Below are positions 28,318-39,685 of a stretch of 64,000 bases of DNA, in pieces; position 1 is the stretch's first letter, and each line of letters starts with the position of its first letter. The notes beneath the pieces were generated by a model. It ran no database searches. It was not told the DNA's origin and worked only from the letters and a program-made list of their open reading frames with translations. The translations under genes were made by a program, and so were the position numbers. Source of the stretch: Apis mellifera (lineage: Eukaryota; Arthropoda; Insecta; Hymenoptera; Apidae); the NCBI RefSeq assembly GCF_003254395.2, contig NC_037653.1, forward strand, positions 310,001 to 374,000, read 5' to 3'.

Positions 28318-29860
28318 ATAGTAGATATAGTTACTTCCTAATAAGTGGGAAAGCCTATATGATTAAAAAAATTCAACAGAATAGATTTACTAGACTAAAT
28401 CGTTTTAGTAACTAATTGAAATAAATTATGTTAGTAAATTCTAGTGTCTCGATACTAAATCCTAGTGCCTATTCAGTAAATTACTAAATTATTCATCACT
28501 TAATTAAATTACTAAACATGTCTAAATCAATAAATTCTATAAAAATATTATATCTATTTTATTGTGCTAATAATTTAAAAATAATTTTGTAATTAAAAAT
28601 TTAAGGTTAAATTTTAATTTCATTACAAATTGTTTTATTACAAATTGTTAACTTTTCTTGTACTTTTTAATAATTTTAACGAGTAAAGTCCAAAAATGTT
28701 AATTTTAAATATAGGAATCTGCTTTAAAAATTATTTATATGTAAAGTTAGTGATTTTAAATGTATTTGATAAGTTACTAGAATGTCATATTGGTTTCTAT
28801 ATACAATTCGTCCAATGAACGAAGTCACTGATATATATGGGGAACAGTTAAATAATAATTTCAAAATACCGAATTGGTTAACGTTAATTTTTCTCTGATC
28901 GTCTACCGCAATAGCAACGTGATTGTTATTTTGGTAAGTTATTTTTATTTCAATTTTGTATCGATTTGTATCATTCAAAAAATCATTGCAATTGTATCAT
29001 TAAATTATGCGGGTAAATTAAAAAAATAAATATTTAACTGAATTTAACTTATTATATTTAAGTAATCATCATTTTTATACAAATAGTAATTCCGTTTTAT
29101 TAAATGATACAAATCAACATGGCGTAATCTATTAAATATATTTAAAAATAATTAACTTTTATTAAATTATAAATAAATTTTAAACTAGTAGATTTTTAAG
29201 ATCAATATTTTTATTCTATTTGTCAAAAACTACTAGAAGATACAAAAAGGCAACAATTTTTGATGTTCCAAAATAAAGTTTAATTAAATTTTGATTTTTA
29301 TTATGTATTTTATATTTGATAATTTATTATACATATTGTACATTTTTATAATTGTTTTTAAGTTTTTAATATAATTATTTTTAATTTTATAATTTTTTCT
29401 TAAAAAGTACATGTATAAAATGACATTAATAGTTTTAAAATTAAATCAGATTTTATTGAAGAATAATAATAAAATTCATTGATTATAATATATTTTCATT
29501 TTAATTATTTTATATTTTAATTAAAAGTAATTTTTATTATTGGATAGTTTTAAAATTGATAGTTTTAAAATTAAATCAGATTTTATTGAAAAGTAATAAT
29601 AAAATTCATTGATTATAATATATTTTCATTTTAATTATTTTATATTTTAATTAAAAATAATTTTTATTATTTTATAGAAAAATATTATAATTTATAATAT
29701 TTTTTATTTTATATATATTATAAGAAATTTTTTTTTTCTTTATATAGAATATGTTAGAATGGTCTTAATCGTGCAATCAAACAAAAGGATATTCTACAAG
29801 CAAATAAGTAAGTAAGTTAAAAGAAAAAACTTATTTATTTGGAATATTTTGAAACTTCTC
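28318..29860 (-). repeat. uncharacterised interspersed repeat, copy 2 (inverted)
   Basis: Read on the minus strand, this follows copy 1 (16.82-18.14 kb) block by block. The block around 29750-29850 matches 16826-16930. The block at 29430-29600 matches 17105-17160. The block at 28680-28800 (ATATGACATTCTAGTAACTT on the minus strand) matches 17630-17770. The block at 28320-28520 matches 17960-18130, including the CCCA-TTATTA-G stretch at the far end. This copy holds an 84-codon open frame on the minus strand (28724-28978) of more varied composition than chance frames nearby. Copy 1 lacks most of it and I could not assign it to a family. Confidence 0.8.
29430..29690. repeat. tandem duplication inside repeat copy 2, 2 x ~130 bp
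   Basis: AGTTTTAAAATTAAATCAGA starts at 29431 and again at 29561, and the following ~115 bases are almost identical. A partial third start (TAGTTTTAAAATTGA) sits at the junction near 29546, which looks like a slippage scar. Confidence 0.92.
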
Positions 29861-29910
29861 CTTATTTTGTTTAATATTAATTTATTAATATTATTATAAG
29901 ATTATATTTA

Positions 29911-29964
29911 TATTATATATATATATATATATATATTACAAATATATATATATATATATATTAT
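29911..29964. repeat. (TA)n microsatellite, duplicated block
   Basis: Two TA tracts, each ending in ATTACAA or ATTATTACAA. Confidence 0.9.
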
Positions 29965-30853
29965 TACAAAATTTTTATAATTCAATAATGATATATATTA
30001 CTATTATATGTTATTTTTATTGAAATTCTTTCATATAAAAAATTATAAAATAATAAAATTTAAATATATTAAATAATTTTAAATTATATATTGCAACATA
30101 TGTATATATTATTTGTAAATTATATAAATTACACACAATTATGTATCTTATGCATCCTTCATTATTTTCTTAAATTGTTCTTAATTGTTGTTATATCTTT
30201 ATAATTTTTTGAATTCTTTATTTTATTTGATTTGCTTTATTTTTGATAATCACATTTTTGTATATGTTTACTCATTGTCCTTAAAATTTCTGTTTAATTA
30301 TATATTATAAAATATATAATTGTTTGTTTTCTAATAGTTATAGAATAATTAACTGAATTATATCATTTCAAATAAAATGATTAAATTTTTAATGAGATTA
30401 TTGATATTAATAATTTTATTAAAAATTTTATTAAAAAAAATTTAATAAATTTTGCCAATTAAAAAGCAAGATTAAAATTATTACTATTTGATTTCATTAA
30501 TTTAATTGGTATAAGTGATTCATTTATTTTTTACAATTATTTTAAAATTGTCAATAATTCTATATTAAATAATTTCTATATTAAGCTTATTTTTTTTTTT
30601 TAATATAATTTTTTCCAAAAAAATAATTTTTTAATATTTGTACTACATTTTTTTCTGCTTTCTTCGACTTGTTTTATATTTTTTTCTTTTATTTCTTTTT
30701 AAAAAATGAAAGTTTATTGAATTAATTGAATAAATTAATAATTTTAAAACTATAAATTTATTTAATATTATTAAATTTAAAGTTATTACTATAAATGTAG
30801 TAATATAAATAAAAGTAAATAATATAATTCCACAAAGAAATATTTTTTAAATA

Positions 30854-30919
30854 ATTTAAAATAAATTAATTTATATTACTGATTTCATAAATTAATATTT
30901 TTATTTCAACTATTTAAAT
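30854..30919 (-). pseudogene. trnH: mitochondrial trnH relic
   Basis: On the minus strand a 66-base segment immediately follows the ND4 end, exactly where trnH lies in insect mitochondria. The ends ATTTAAA and TTTAAAT form a perfect 7-bp acceptor stem, and the central loop reads TT-ATG-AA where a histidine tRNA would have TT-GTG-AA. The anticodon stem has one A/C mismatch. The identification rests on position, length and acceptor stem; the anticodon change means it could not serve as tRNA-His. Confidence 0.6.
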
Positions 30920-32030
30920 ATTTAAATGAAATATAATTTTAAAAATATAATATTCAATACAACAAAATAAAATATTTAATTATTATTCCATTTTTAATTT
31001 TAAATTCAATATAAACTTTCCATGATTAATAAATATAAATAAATTGAATAAATAATATAAAATTAAAATTATTAAATATTTATGTCAAGATAATAAATCA
31101 ATTATTAATGTAACTTCATTTACTGAATTTACTAAAACTAGAGATCCTATATTTGATGTATATTATATGATGTATATACAATATAAATAATATCAAAGAA
31201 ATTGAAGGTATAAAATTAATTATATTAATAAGTATTAAATGTTTATTTCTTTGTCTATTAATTATTTTTATTAAAAAAAATAATCCTAATGATCTTAATC
31301 CGTAAGAAATCATTATTAAATAACTTCCTGATAACCTTATCGTTAAAAAAGTGGTTCTTATAATTATTAATCTTATATGAACAGATGAAATATTGATCAA
31401 TAATTGATTTTATATCATATTAACATATTAATCTTAAAATTAAAACAATAAATATATTAATAATAATTAAAAAATTAATATATTTAAATATTTTATAAAT
31501 TATTATTAATTGTAATAATCCAAATATCTTTCTAATTTTAATATAATTGATGTCAAAATTATTAATTCATGATAAGATGTTTATCATATGTTTATAATAT
31601 GAGCTTTTAATAATCATCCATAAAATATATAAATAAAATTTTATCAAAAATGATATTAATAAATAAATAAATAATATTAAATATAAATTTAAACTTATTA
31701 TTTCTATTAATATAAATATTGATCTATACTTAATTCAATAAATATAATATAAAAAAAAATTATTATAAAATATAAATATATAAATATTATAAAATATTAT
31801 AAAATTATTATAAAATGAAATCTTGATAATCATTCATTTTCTTTTTCACTTTTAACTTCATTTTATGATTATATAAAAAATTAATAATAATACTAATTCA
31901 TAAGATAAATAAAAAAACTAATAAATTTATTGACATAAAAATTAATAATAATGAAATTAGTAATATTAAATTTGCAAATAAACAATTCATTTTTTTATTA
32001 ATTAAAAAAAAAATTAAATCAAAAATATAG
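30920..32030 (-). pseudogene. ND4: mitochondrial ND4 (NADH dehydrogenase subunit 4) relic
   Basis: Read on the minus strand, fragments follow the ND4 order. 'LISLLLIFMSINLLVF' (about 31.9-31.97 kb) corresponds to the family's LLxTFSSMNLxxF segment. About 75 codons later comes 'ISFLIKF' and 'GWLLKAH' (31.6-31.68 kb; family FLVKxPxxxxHxWLPKAH), then 'SIILKLERY' (family GILLKLGGY). Next is 'INISSVHI' and 'GSYLIMISYGLRSLGLFF' (family GSYxxMIxHGLCSSGLF), followed by 'NIINFIPSISLILF' (family LNFMPSMSLWWF). Spacing agrees with the real protein apart from small indels. The proton-channel Lys in the WLxKAH region is kept, but several frameshifts and stops make it a pseudogene. The N-terminal part is deleted at the junction with cytb. 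The open frames at 31116-31400 and 31898-32086 are pieces of it. Confidence 0.87.
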
Positions 32031-32044
32031 TCAATATAATTAAT

Positions 32045-32830
32045 CCATATGAATAATATGGTGAGGTCAAATATATTGAGATGCAATATTTATTACTAAT
32101 TTATAATCAACAATTCCATACATGAAGATACAATTGGAAATTGTTTGATGAATTTAGGTGGATTTTTAATTAATAATGCAATACTAAATTGATTTTTTCA
32201 TTTCATTTTATTTTATCATTAGTAATTATATTATTTATAGTAATTCTTCATTTATTTGCATTACACTTAACAGGATCTTCAAACCCAATTAGATTAAATT
32301 TTAATAATTATAAAATTTCATTTCATGTTTTTCTATAAAAGATTTATTAGAATTTTATATTATTTTATTTATTTTATTATTTATTTATTTATTAATTTTC
32401 AATATCCATACTATTTAGGTGATCCAGATAACTTTAAAATTGCTAATCTAGTAAATATTCTTACTTGCATTAAATCTGAGTGATATTTTTTCTTTGCTTA
32501 TTCAATTTTATATGCAATTCCAAATAAACTTAGTGAAGTAATTGATTTAGTTATATCATTCTTAATTTTACATATTTATATATTTATATTTATATTACTT
32601 TATATAATATTAAATTATAAAATTTAATTTTTTTAATAAAATCTATTATTATTTATTAAAAATTATATCTTATTAACATGACTTGGTAAACAATTAATTA
32701 AGTGTTCATTAATATTAATATATTTTTCATTATTATATATTTTTTATATTTTTTTTTATAATTTTATAGTAATAAATTATGAGAAAATTAATTTGAAAGA
32801 TTCAAATATTAATTTTATATATATATATAT
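32045..32830 (+). pseudogene. cytb: mitochondrial cytochrome b relic, 5' third missing
   Basis: From 32062 the frame reads W-G-Q-I-Y-W (UGA as Trp), then 'ITNL-STIPYM'. After a +1 shift come 'DTIGNCLMNLGGFLINNAIL', 'LHLFALHLTGSSNP' (about 32.24-32.29 kb), 'YYLGDPDNFKIANLVNIL' (32.41-32.46 kb), 'EWYFFFAYSILYAIPNKL' (32.48-32.53 kb) and 'LLTWLGKQLI' (32.67-32.7 kb). These are the haem-b/Qo-site half and the C-terminus of insect cytochrome b in order. The PEW motif has become SEW, with stops and single-base shifts near 32.12 and 32.33 kb. The first third is absent because the NUMT deletion joins this gene to ND4. It is not expressed as protein under the nuclear code. Confidence 0.95.
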
Positions 32831-32881
32831 ATTATATTTTTTTTTATTATATAATATAATTTCATCTTAAATTAATTTTTT

Positions 32882-32945
32882 ACTTAATAAACTTCAAGTA
32901 TATATTTTGGAAATATATTATAGAAATTAAATTTTTTATTAACTT
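32882..32945 (+). pseudogene. trnS2: mitochondrial trnS(UCN) relic
   Basis: This 64-base segment sits about 50 bases after the cytb end, the normal insect position of tRNA-Ser(UCN). Its ends are ACTTAAT and ATTAACT, a 7-bp acceptor stem with one mismatch. The middle reads ATTTTGGAAAT, where the functional gene has TTTTGAAAA, so the anticodon TGA has become TGG. The T-arm region TAGAAATTAAATTTTTTATT also follows the insect pattern. It is a decayed copy. Confidence 0.75.
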
Positions 32946-32949
32946 ATAA

Positions 32950-35690
32950 TAATATTTTATCTTTAATTTTTATATTAATTTAATTAATATTAATTCACAA
33001 TATTAATTTTTAAATAAATTATAATTATAATAAAAATATTTTTATTTAATTATTTTTAATTTTTTCTTACATCTAAATTTTAATTTCGTATTTTTTTTTT
33101 CATAATTTTATTTTTTTTTTTTTTTGATCTGACTGAAATTTTTTTTCAATTTCCTTTATTTTTGTTTTATCTATTACTATATTATTATATTATAGAAATC
33201 TGTTATTATTATATTATTATATTATAAAATTATTAATTTATAATGTTATCATTATGTTTTCTATTTTTCTACTTATATTTATTTATTATTTATATCTTCA
33301 GCTTTTATTAAATTAATTTCTACTGCTACATATTTTTGTTTATATATTTTATATATATTTATATATTTTTATATATATGTAAATTTATATATATATAATT
33401 ATTATATATTATATATATTTTATTCAATTTAATATAATTCTATATTAATATTTGAATTTTTTATAATGTATTATAATTTTTTATTATATTATATATTATA
33501 TTATACGATAAAAAATTTATTTATATTATATTTTTTAAATTTTTATAAATTATTTAGCTTTTAAAGATTTATGTTAAATACATTTTATCATTATGTAAGT
33601 CAAATTTTTATAAATCTTTCTTTTTTTGTTATTATTTTTTTTATTATTAATTTCTATGAATTATAATAAAATAATTAAGAATAATATATAGAATAAATAA
33701 AATTTTCAAAATGATTAACAAAAATGAAAAATGTAATAAAAGAATATTTCTTTTTATTTATTAATTGAATTATTTTGAGATAGTACAAAAAAAAATATGA
33801 GTAATAAAAATTTTTTTTAAAAATTAAAATGAATCTAATATTTATTTTGTTATTTTGTTATTTTGTTATTTTATTATATTAAAGAACATTAGTAATATTT
33901 TATTATTTAATATAAAGTAAAATATAACCCATGGAGTTTCTATTATATGAATTAGTTAGAATATAAATGTAGGACAGTTTAGTATGATATAATTTGAATA
34001 ATATAAATTTTGAATAACAAAATAAATATTTATAAATTTTGAATAACAAAATAAATATTTAAAACATAGTTTTATATTCAATGATATAAATTGAATTATT
34101 TTATATATAATATTATATACAAACTATTAAAGTCTGGCCAAATAATATATACAATAAAATGATTTGATTAAAAAAATAAATAAATAAAATAAAATTTTTT
34201 CTTCAAAATTTTGTTTTCAAAATAATTGAATTTGAAGATTTTTCAGTTATAAGCGAAAAATTGGTATAACTTAATATTTTATATAATATTTATAATAAGT
34301 TTATTATAAATTATATATTATATATATTTTATTTTTTTAATATTATATATTTAATTATAAATAGAAGATTATTTGATATTATTTGATATTATTTTATATG
34401 TGAAAATAAAGAAAAATAATAAAAATAAAAAAAAATAGAGTTAATTGAAAATAAAAAAAATTAGTAATTTTTAAATATATTATTTATTTCTATTAATTAA
34501 AATTAATTAAATTAAAAATTAATTAATAATTAGTTTTCGAGAAAAACAAATTTTAGAATTCATCAATTATACGATATATTCAATCTTGATTTTCTAAAAA
34601 ATAAAAATTAAAAGAAATTAAACTGATTTAACATCTTCTTTTATTATTGTCTTCGTTTATTGTTTAATATTTTTATTGTTAATTTTTTTTTATATTTTTC
34701 ATCATTATGATATCTAATTTTTCCATTGGGTCTAAATCTATTAAATTTCATTTGTAAATATCACTTTTGATCATGTTCATGAATCTAATCAAATTAATTT
34801 TTATAAAATTAGTTTGTCTATTTTTGTATGAAATAAATGATTTTTTTTTCGAATTTGTCTCTTTATCCTAAATTCATTCAAATGGCTTTCTAAGTTTGAT
34901 TTAATAAGATTTGGTAATATTTTTGCTATAATTTTTAAATCTTTTTTGTCTGATATATTTTTTATCCATCCTAATATCTATTTTTCGAGATCTTTCGAAA
35001 AATATTATATTATTTTATGATGCCATAATGTTTGTATAATAAAAAATTTCGAGATTCGCAGAATGTTTTTTTTATTTTTACAAAATAATTTTATTTATCA
35101 ATTCATTCCAATAATTTCACTTAAATGTTTTTCTTTGTAATTCTTTTTCTTTTATTTATTGTGGATATTTGTAATACACTTTTGATTACAATTTCTAACA
35201 TTAACTTCACTGATAAAGATTGTTTTCAATTATGATATGATTTTTGTCACTGTTAGAGCAATATATAAGGATTGAAAAGAAATTCAAGGGAAAATATCTA
35301 ATTAGTTTTAGAATTAGAATAAAAGGAGTTTCTCTTATACATATTTTCGACTCTATTATGTTATTTGCGAAGAAGATCATATGTAGTAATTGAATTAAAT
35401 AAATAATGCAATTAACATGTGATGTTAACAAAAAATAAGATATATCGAAAATGAGCGAAAGAGAGAGAGCAATATATAATAAATTCTAATTTAATATTTT
35501 CTTATTTTACATTTTCTGAAATAATTGTGAATTATTATATGAATTACTTTCACTTTTATTATTATTATTATTGATTTGTAGTGATAATCCATCTAACATC
35601 CTCCTAAATTATTATTTTTTTTTTTTCTTCAAAATTTCTCAATCTTTTATGTATACTGATAGTAATTTTTTCAATTAATTTTTGTAATTG
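32950..35690. other. T-rich sequence without recognisable gene
   Basis: Very low-complexity T/A DNA. It includes an 8-bp TTATTTTG repeat (about 33842-33872) and a perfect 29-bp tandem pair (34003-34060). The first few hundred bases could be decayed ND1 from the NUMT, which would lie on the minus strand here, but no convincing motif was found. Confidence 0.5.
34003..34060. repeat. perfect 29-bp tandem pair
   Basis: Two identical 29-base units (34003-34031, 34032-34060), each beginning ATAAATTTTGAATAACAAAA. The perfect identity suggests recent slippage. Confidence 0.95.
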
Positions 35691-35692
35691 AT

Positions 35693-35705
35693 TTTATTAT
35701 ATCAA

Positions 35706-35751
<46 letters not shown>

Positions 35752-35764
35752 TTGATATAATAAA
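35693..35764. repeat. 72-bp perfect palindrome with (AT)n core
   Basis: An 18-base arm TTTATTATATCAACTGAT (35693-35710), a 36-base (AT)18 core and the exact reverse complement ATCAGTTGATATAATAAA (35747-35764) give full twofold symmetry. The arms contain G and C, so this is not merely a property of the dinucleotide tract. Confidence 0.97.
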
Positions 35765-35825
35765 TATATATATATATATATAATATGATGAATATATGTA
35801 ATTATTAAAATGAAAAGATTTTATT

Positions 35826-35827
<2 letters not shown>

Positions 35828-35890
<63 letters not shown>
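35828..35890. repeat. (TA)n microsatellite
   Basis: Uninterrupted TA tract of about 63 bases. Confidence 0.99.
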
Positions 35891-35893
<3 letters not shown>

Positions 35894-36114
35894 CTAATAG
35901 ATTAAATTTTTTGTTTTAGTTTCACCGATGTCAATTCAATGGAACTCACATATACATAGAGATAATTTTGCAGACATCATATTTATGTAATTTTAATATC
36001 TCAACTTTAAATGTTTTTTTTTTGAGATTTTATTTTATTAAATTAAGGTAAGTAATCTTTTCTCATATTGCTTTCTCATATTTTTTAAAAGAATATTATT
36101 TTTTTTAGAAGCTA

Positions 36115-37140
36115 ATTTTTTTTATTTATAAAATCTCAATAGAGATTTATTAAAGTAATATACAAAATATAATAATTGAACAATACAATAATTATATACA
36201 GTAAATAAACAATAGAAACGAAAAGGAAAAAAAAATTAAAGAATATCTATATTCTTAAATTACAATTTTTTAGAAAGAAAATCATGTAGACACACTTTAA
36301 TATTAAATTTCATTGTTAATATAGATATCTAAAGATAATTGAAGATCTTCCTTACGGATTTTCAATCAGTTTATATCTTTGATTATTTTATTATTGTTAG
36401 CATTGCTCAAAAAGATGATTTAAACTTTCATCATACAAGTTACATCTGTACTTAGAATTATTAACAATCCCTGTGAGCTAACAAAACTATCAAATAATAA
36501 TAATTTGTATTATATGTATTTATTGACACAATAGATAAACAAGATAGCTTTGAATGATAATAGGACTAACGATTATCACTATAGAAATGCTGGAAGAAGT
36601 CCTTATCTTAGTATTGACTTTCGTCTCTAATTACCTTCATGGAATTAACAAACATTTTCTTTCTGAACGTCTCGATAAAATTTATATAAGAGATACTAAA
36701 TATATGTAAATATGTATAATATCGGCATGAGAAGTTTTTTTAGCTAAGCCATCAATCCTCATAGGTAAGCCAAAAATTCCCTTGTAAGACGAAATCCAAT
36801 AAAACTTAATAAAATTATTTAAATTTTCTTGATTAAATTTGTTGAACTTTTTCTCAACGTTGAGGATATGAATAGGGATTGGTTCTAATATTTGTTTTTA
36901 TTGATGTCAAATTTAAAAGTATATTAAATGCATTGGAAAAAATAAGAAAATTACGATTATTATTATTTAAAGCAAAATCTTGCATCTTCCATATAGCAAT
37001 ATATTCAACTGTAAAAATCGAGGCTATTTTGACTGTATTTTTTTATGAGATCGTGTTCTTAACAAAAGAAGGCGAAACCAATACAATTACTATCCTGATT
37101 TTTATTATAGTCAGTGAATATGAAAAAATATTTTAAGGGA
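36115..37140 (-). pseudogene. non-LTR retrotransposon 3' end: RNase H domain, zinc-knuckle-like motif, 3' UTR
   Basis: On the minus strand from about 37.12 kb the frame reads 'IFTDYNKNQDSNCIGFAFF' (family TDGSK...GxGxAF). After a one-base shift comes 'IASIFTVEYIAIWKMQDFAL' (family SIFTAExxAIxxAL), then 'NFLIFSNAFNILLNL' (family IxSDSxSxLxxL). 'FYWISSYKGIFGLP' and 'DGLAKKTSHA' (about 36.72-36.8 kb) match the WIPSHxGIxGNExADxLAKxA signature of retrotransposon RNase H. Near 36.4 kb 'CNLYDESLNHLFEQC' resembles the terminal CxCGxxExxxHxxxxC motif of these ORF2 proteins. The first catalytic Asp, the Glu and the final Asp remain; the SDS Asp has become Asn. An untranslated tail ends in AAATAAAAAAAA at about 36.12 kb. 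No reverse transcriptase was found upstream, consistent with 5' truncation. The clade (I, Jockey or R1-like) is undecided. Confidence 0.8.
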
Positions 37141-39685
37141 TTGAACATAAAATCAAATGAAATGAATGTTACTAATATTTCATAATTATGAGAGTAAATA
37201 GTATAATTTTGATATGATTCTATTTTATTTGACTAAAAAGAAATATATTGTTTAACCAAATTGTTTGAACTATTAGATTTATTTTTTAACATTATAAATG
37301 TTTAAAGAAATAATAAATAAAAAAAATAAAAAAGTAAAAAATTTCTAAAACAAAAATTAAAATCAAAAAACTATAATCTATGATAAATTTTCTTTCAATA
37401 TAGAAATAAAGATTTAAATTCAATAATAAAAAATGCAAAGGATAAATTTTTTTCAATTTAAATACTACTCTAATAAAATTGTTATTGCGGTTTTCTTTTT
37501 CATATTCTAGAATTTTTTTTTAAGAATAAATTAATATTTTATATATTGTTGTTGGTATGCATATAGTTTTACAAATTTCTTTGCATATTTTTCTAAACAA
37601 TATATATTATATATATATATATAGATTATATTTTTTACTTGTTCAATAATCTTATATATAAAATTTAACAAATATCAACAACTTAATTTTTTAAATATTA
37701 TAGCTTTAGAATTCTGCTGAAATCACTTTTGATTCACACTAATATATATTTATTACATATTAATCATACATATCTTATACATATTAATCACTCAAATTCT
37801 TCATCGATATTATACTAACACATTGATGATCGTTTGAGATATATCAAAATACCTACAATACTAATATAACAATTTTAGATTATACATATGGGATTTTTAT
37901 TATATTTTGCATGTAAAAAATAAAAAATAAAAAATTATAAATTGAAAATTAAAATATTAAAAAATTTTTTTTCTTTTATAACGAATTTCTGTCTTCTTAT
38001 GATTTTTTATTTGTCATGTAACAAATGCATTGTGTGAAATAATATATATATAGTCCATAAATAATATTAAGGATTAATTGACTGATCTATAAATTCTCAT
38101 AATAGCTTATCTAAAACATCTTATATTTTTTATGGAATTGTAATAATTTATTATATTTTTGAGTTTTTTGTTGCCATTATGTTTGTAAAATAAAGAATAG
38201 AATAATACTTTCGAAATTTTAAATATAGGATATTAATATTAACTTTTCAAGGGAAAAAAAAGAATATTGGACGATTTCGTATTTTTGTAAGTGATTTGAT
38301 AACTTTTGTCATTTTTTTCGTATAAAAAAGAATTTATATTATTATATTTATTTATTCCAGATATTTTCGCAGTTTTAAATATAACTTTATTGCAGCTATA
38401 AAATAAAAATTGTTTAGATTATTTATGTATCTAAGGCATTTATTTATATCTTATATCTTAAAGTTAAAATATTCTCACAATCGTATCATTAAACTTTTTA
38501 ATAGTACTTTTGTGTATGTTAATATAAAGTTAATAATAATATTTTTAAGATTTTTAGTTTCAAATTCAACTAGTTTCTAGTAATCTGTAATATTGAATAT
38601 TATAAGATATCATAACATGAATACAAGTTGTTTGTACATTTTAGCTGCATCTCCAGTAATATAATATTTTATCAATTTATTATTATAGATGAAGTTTCAT
38701 TACATATCGACAACCTGTTTTTTCTTACGTCTTTATATTTAGCAAGGAAATATAAAAACGGAAATATTTGTTTTATAATATTGGAGACATATAATTGTTT
38801 TCTAAATTTCATCTATATAAATAACACAATTAATTTTTTAGAATTAAACTTATTCATAATTTTTTTTTCTTTTTAATTTTTAAAAATATCAATTGACAAT
38901 CTTTATTGAATTAATTAAATTAATTATTTGTATTATAATTTCTATTATAAATTTCTATTATAAATTAATATTATAAATATTCTTTTATAATCATGAATGA
39001 TTTTTATTACAAAAATTATTTCAGTTTATAACATTATAATATAAATTCTAGTTTTTATTAAAAATAAAATAAACTTTACATTTTTTCCTTTTTTTTTTTA
39101 TTATAATCATATTAGCGTGCAATAATCATGTAAATTGCAAAAATAATCTGCAGTACTGAATATTTTATAAAATTATTTTGAAAAGCAATATGAATATCAC
39201 GAAATTTGAATAATGTTTGCCTCTTCAATGACTATTTATTTTTGATTAAACATATATTGTAAAAATTGTATATTTTCCATTATGATATATCTATTTTTCT
39301 TTATATTATTAAAAATTTCAGTGAAATGAGAAAAAAAATTTTCATTAATAAAAATAATTTCAATTTTATATTTACAATTACCAGAAAGTCAATTGAAATG
39401 TTTATTTTTTTTCTTAGATTTATGATAACTAGATTAATAAGTATTAATTATTCCTCGCTATGTATTACTGCTGTTGATTATATATAATTATAAATATTTT
39501 TATTTTTATCTTATTTTAATATTTCTTATTTTAAATATACTATATATAGCATATTAAAATGTGGGAATATTTGTTACTTACAAGTTCATAAACTTTCTCA
39601 AATAATTTCAAACAATATTTTTCTTAATAAAAATATTCATTATAGTTTTACGAATTATTAATAAAAAATATTGGCTAATTACGAA
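37140..39685. other. AT-rich sequence without recognisable gene
   Basis: The upstream side of the RNase H relic was checked on the minus strand for reverse transcriptase motifs and none was recognised. An 82-codon frame at 38628-38876 (+) has no family signature. A stretch near 38160-38220 resembles 35.0 kb (GCCATTATGTTTGTAAAATA versus GCCATAATGTTTGTATAATA) in the same orientation. Confidence 0.5.

Larger units (their letters stand above)
30854..32945. other. nuclear mitochondrial insertion (NUMT) with internal deletion
   Basis: Decayed mitochondrial sequences lie in standard insect order: trnH and ND4 on the minus strand, then cytb and trnS-UCN on the plus strand. The segment that normally separates them (ND4 start, ND4L, trnT, trnP, ND6, cytb start) is missing; ND4 runs straight into cytb near 32.03-32.05 kb. 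UGA codons stand where Trp is expected, as in the invertebrate mitochondrial code, while UAA stops and frameshifts show non-function. The flanking DNA shows no recognisable mitochondrial gene, so this is not part of an organelle genome. ND5 on the left and ND1 on the right may continue in unrecognisable form. Confidence 0.9.

Noticed and set aside
31116..32086. Two minus-strand frames as nuclear membrane-protein genes
   Set aside because: They are pieces of the mitochondrial ND4 relic, in register with known ND4 segments and interrupted by stops.
30854..32945. The window as mitochondrial genome sequence
   Set aside because: The mitochondrial genes are broken by stops, frameshifts and a large deletion, and are embedded in tens of kilobases of repeat-bearing nuclear-type DNA.
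34600..35050. Minus-strand charged peptide-like frames near 34.7-35.0 kb
   Set aside because: I looked for mariner and piggyBac catalytic motifs and found none; the frames are short and interrupted.
36879..37136. Plus-strand 85-codon open frame
   Set aside because: It is the antisense shadow of the RNase H domain relic, which reads convincingly on the minus strand.
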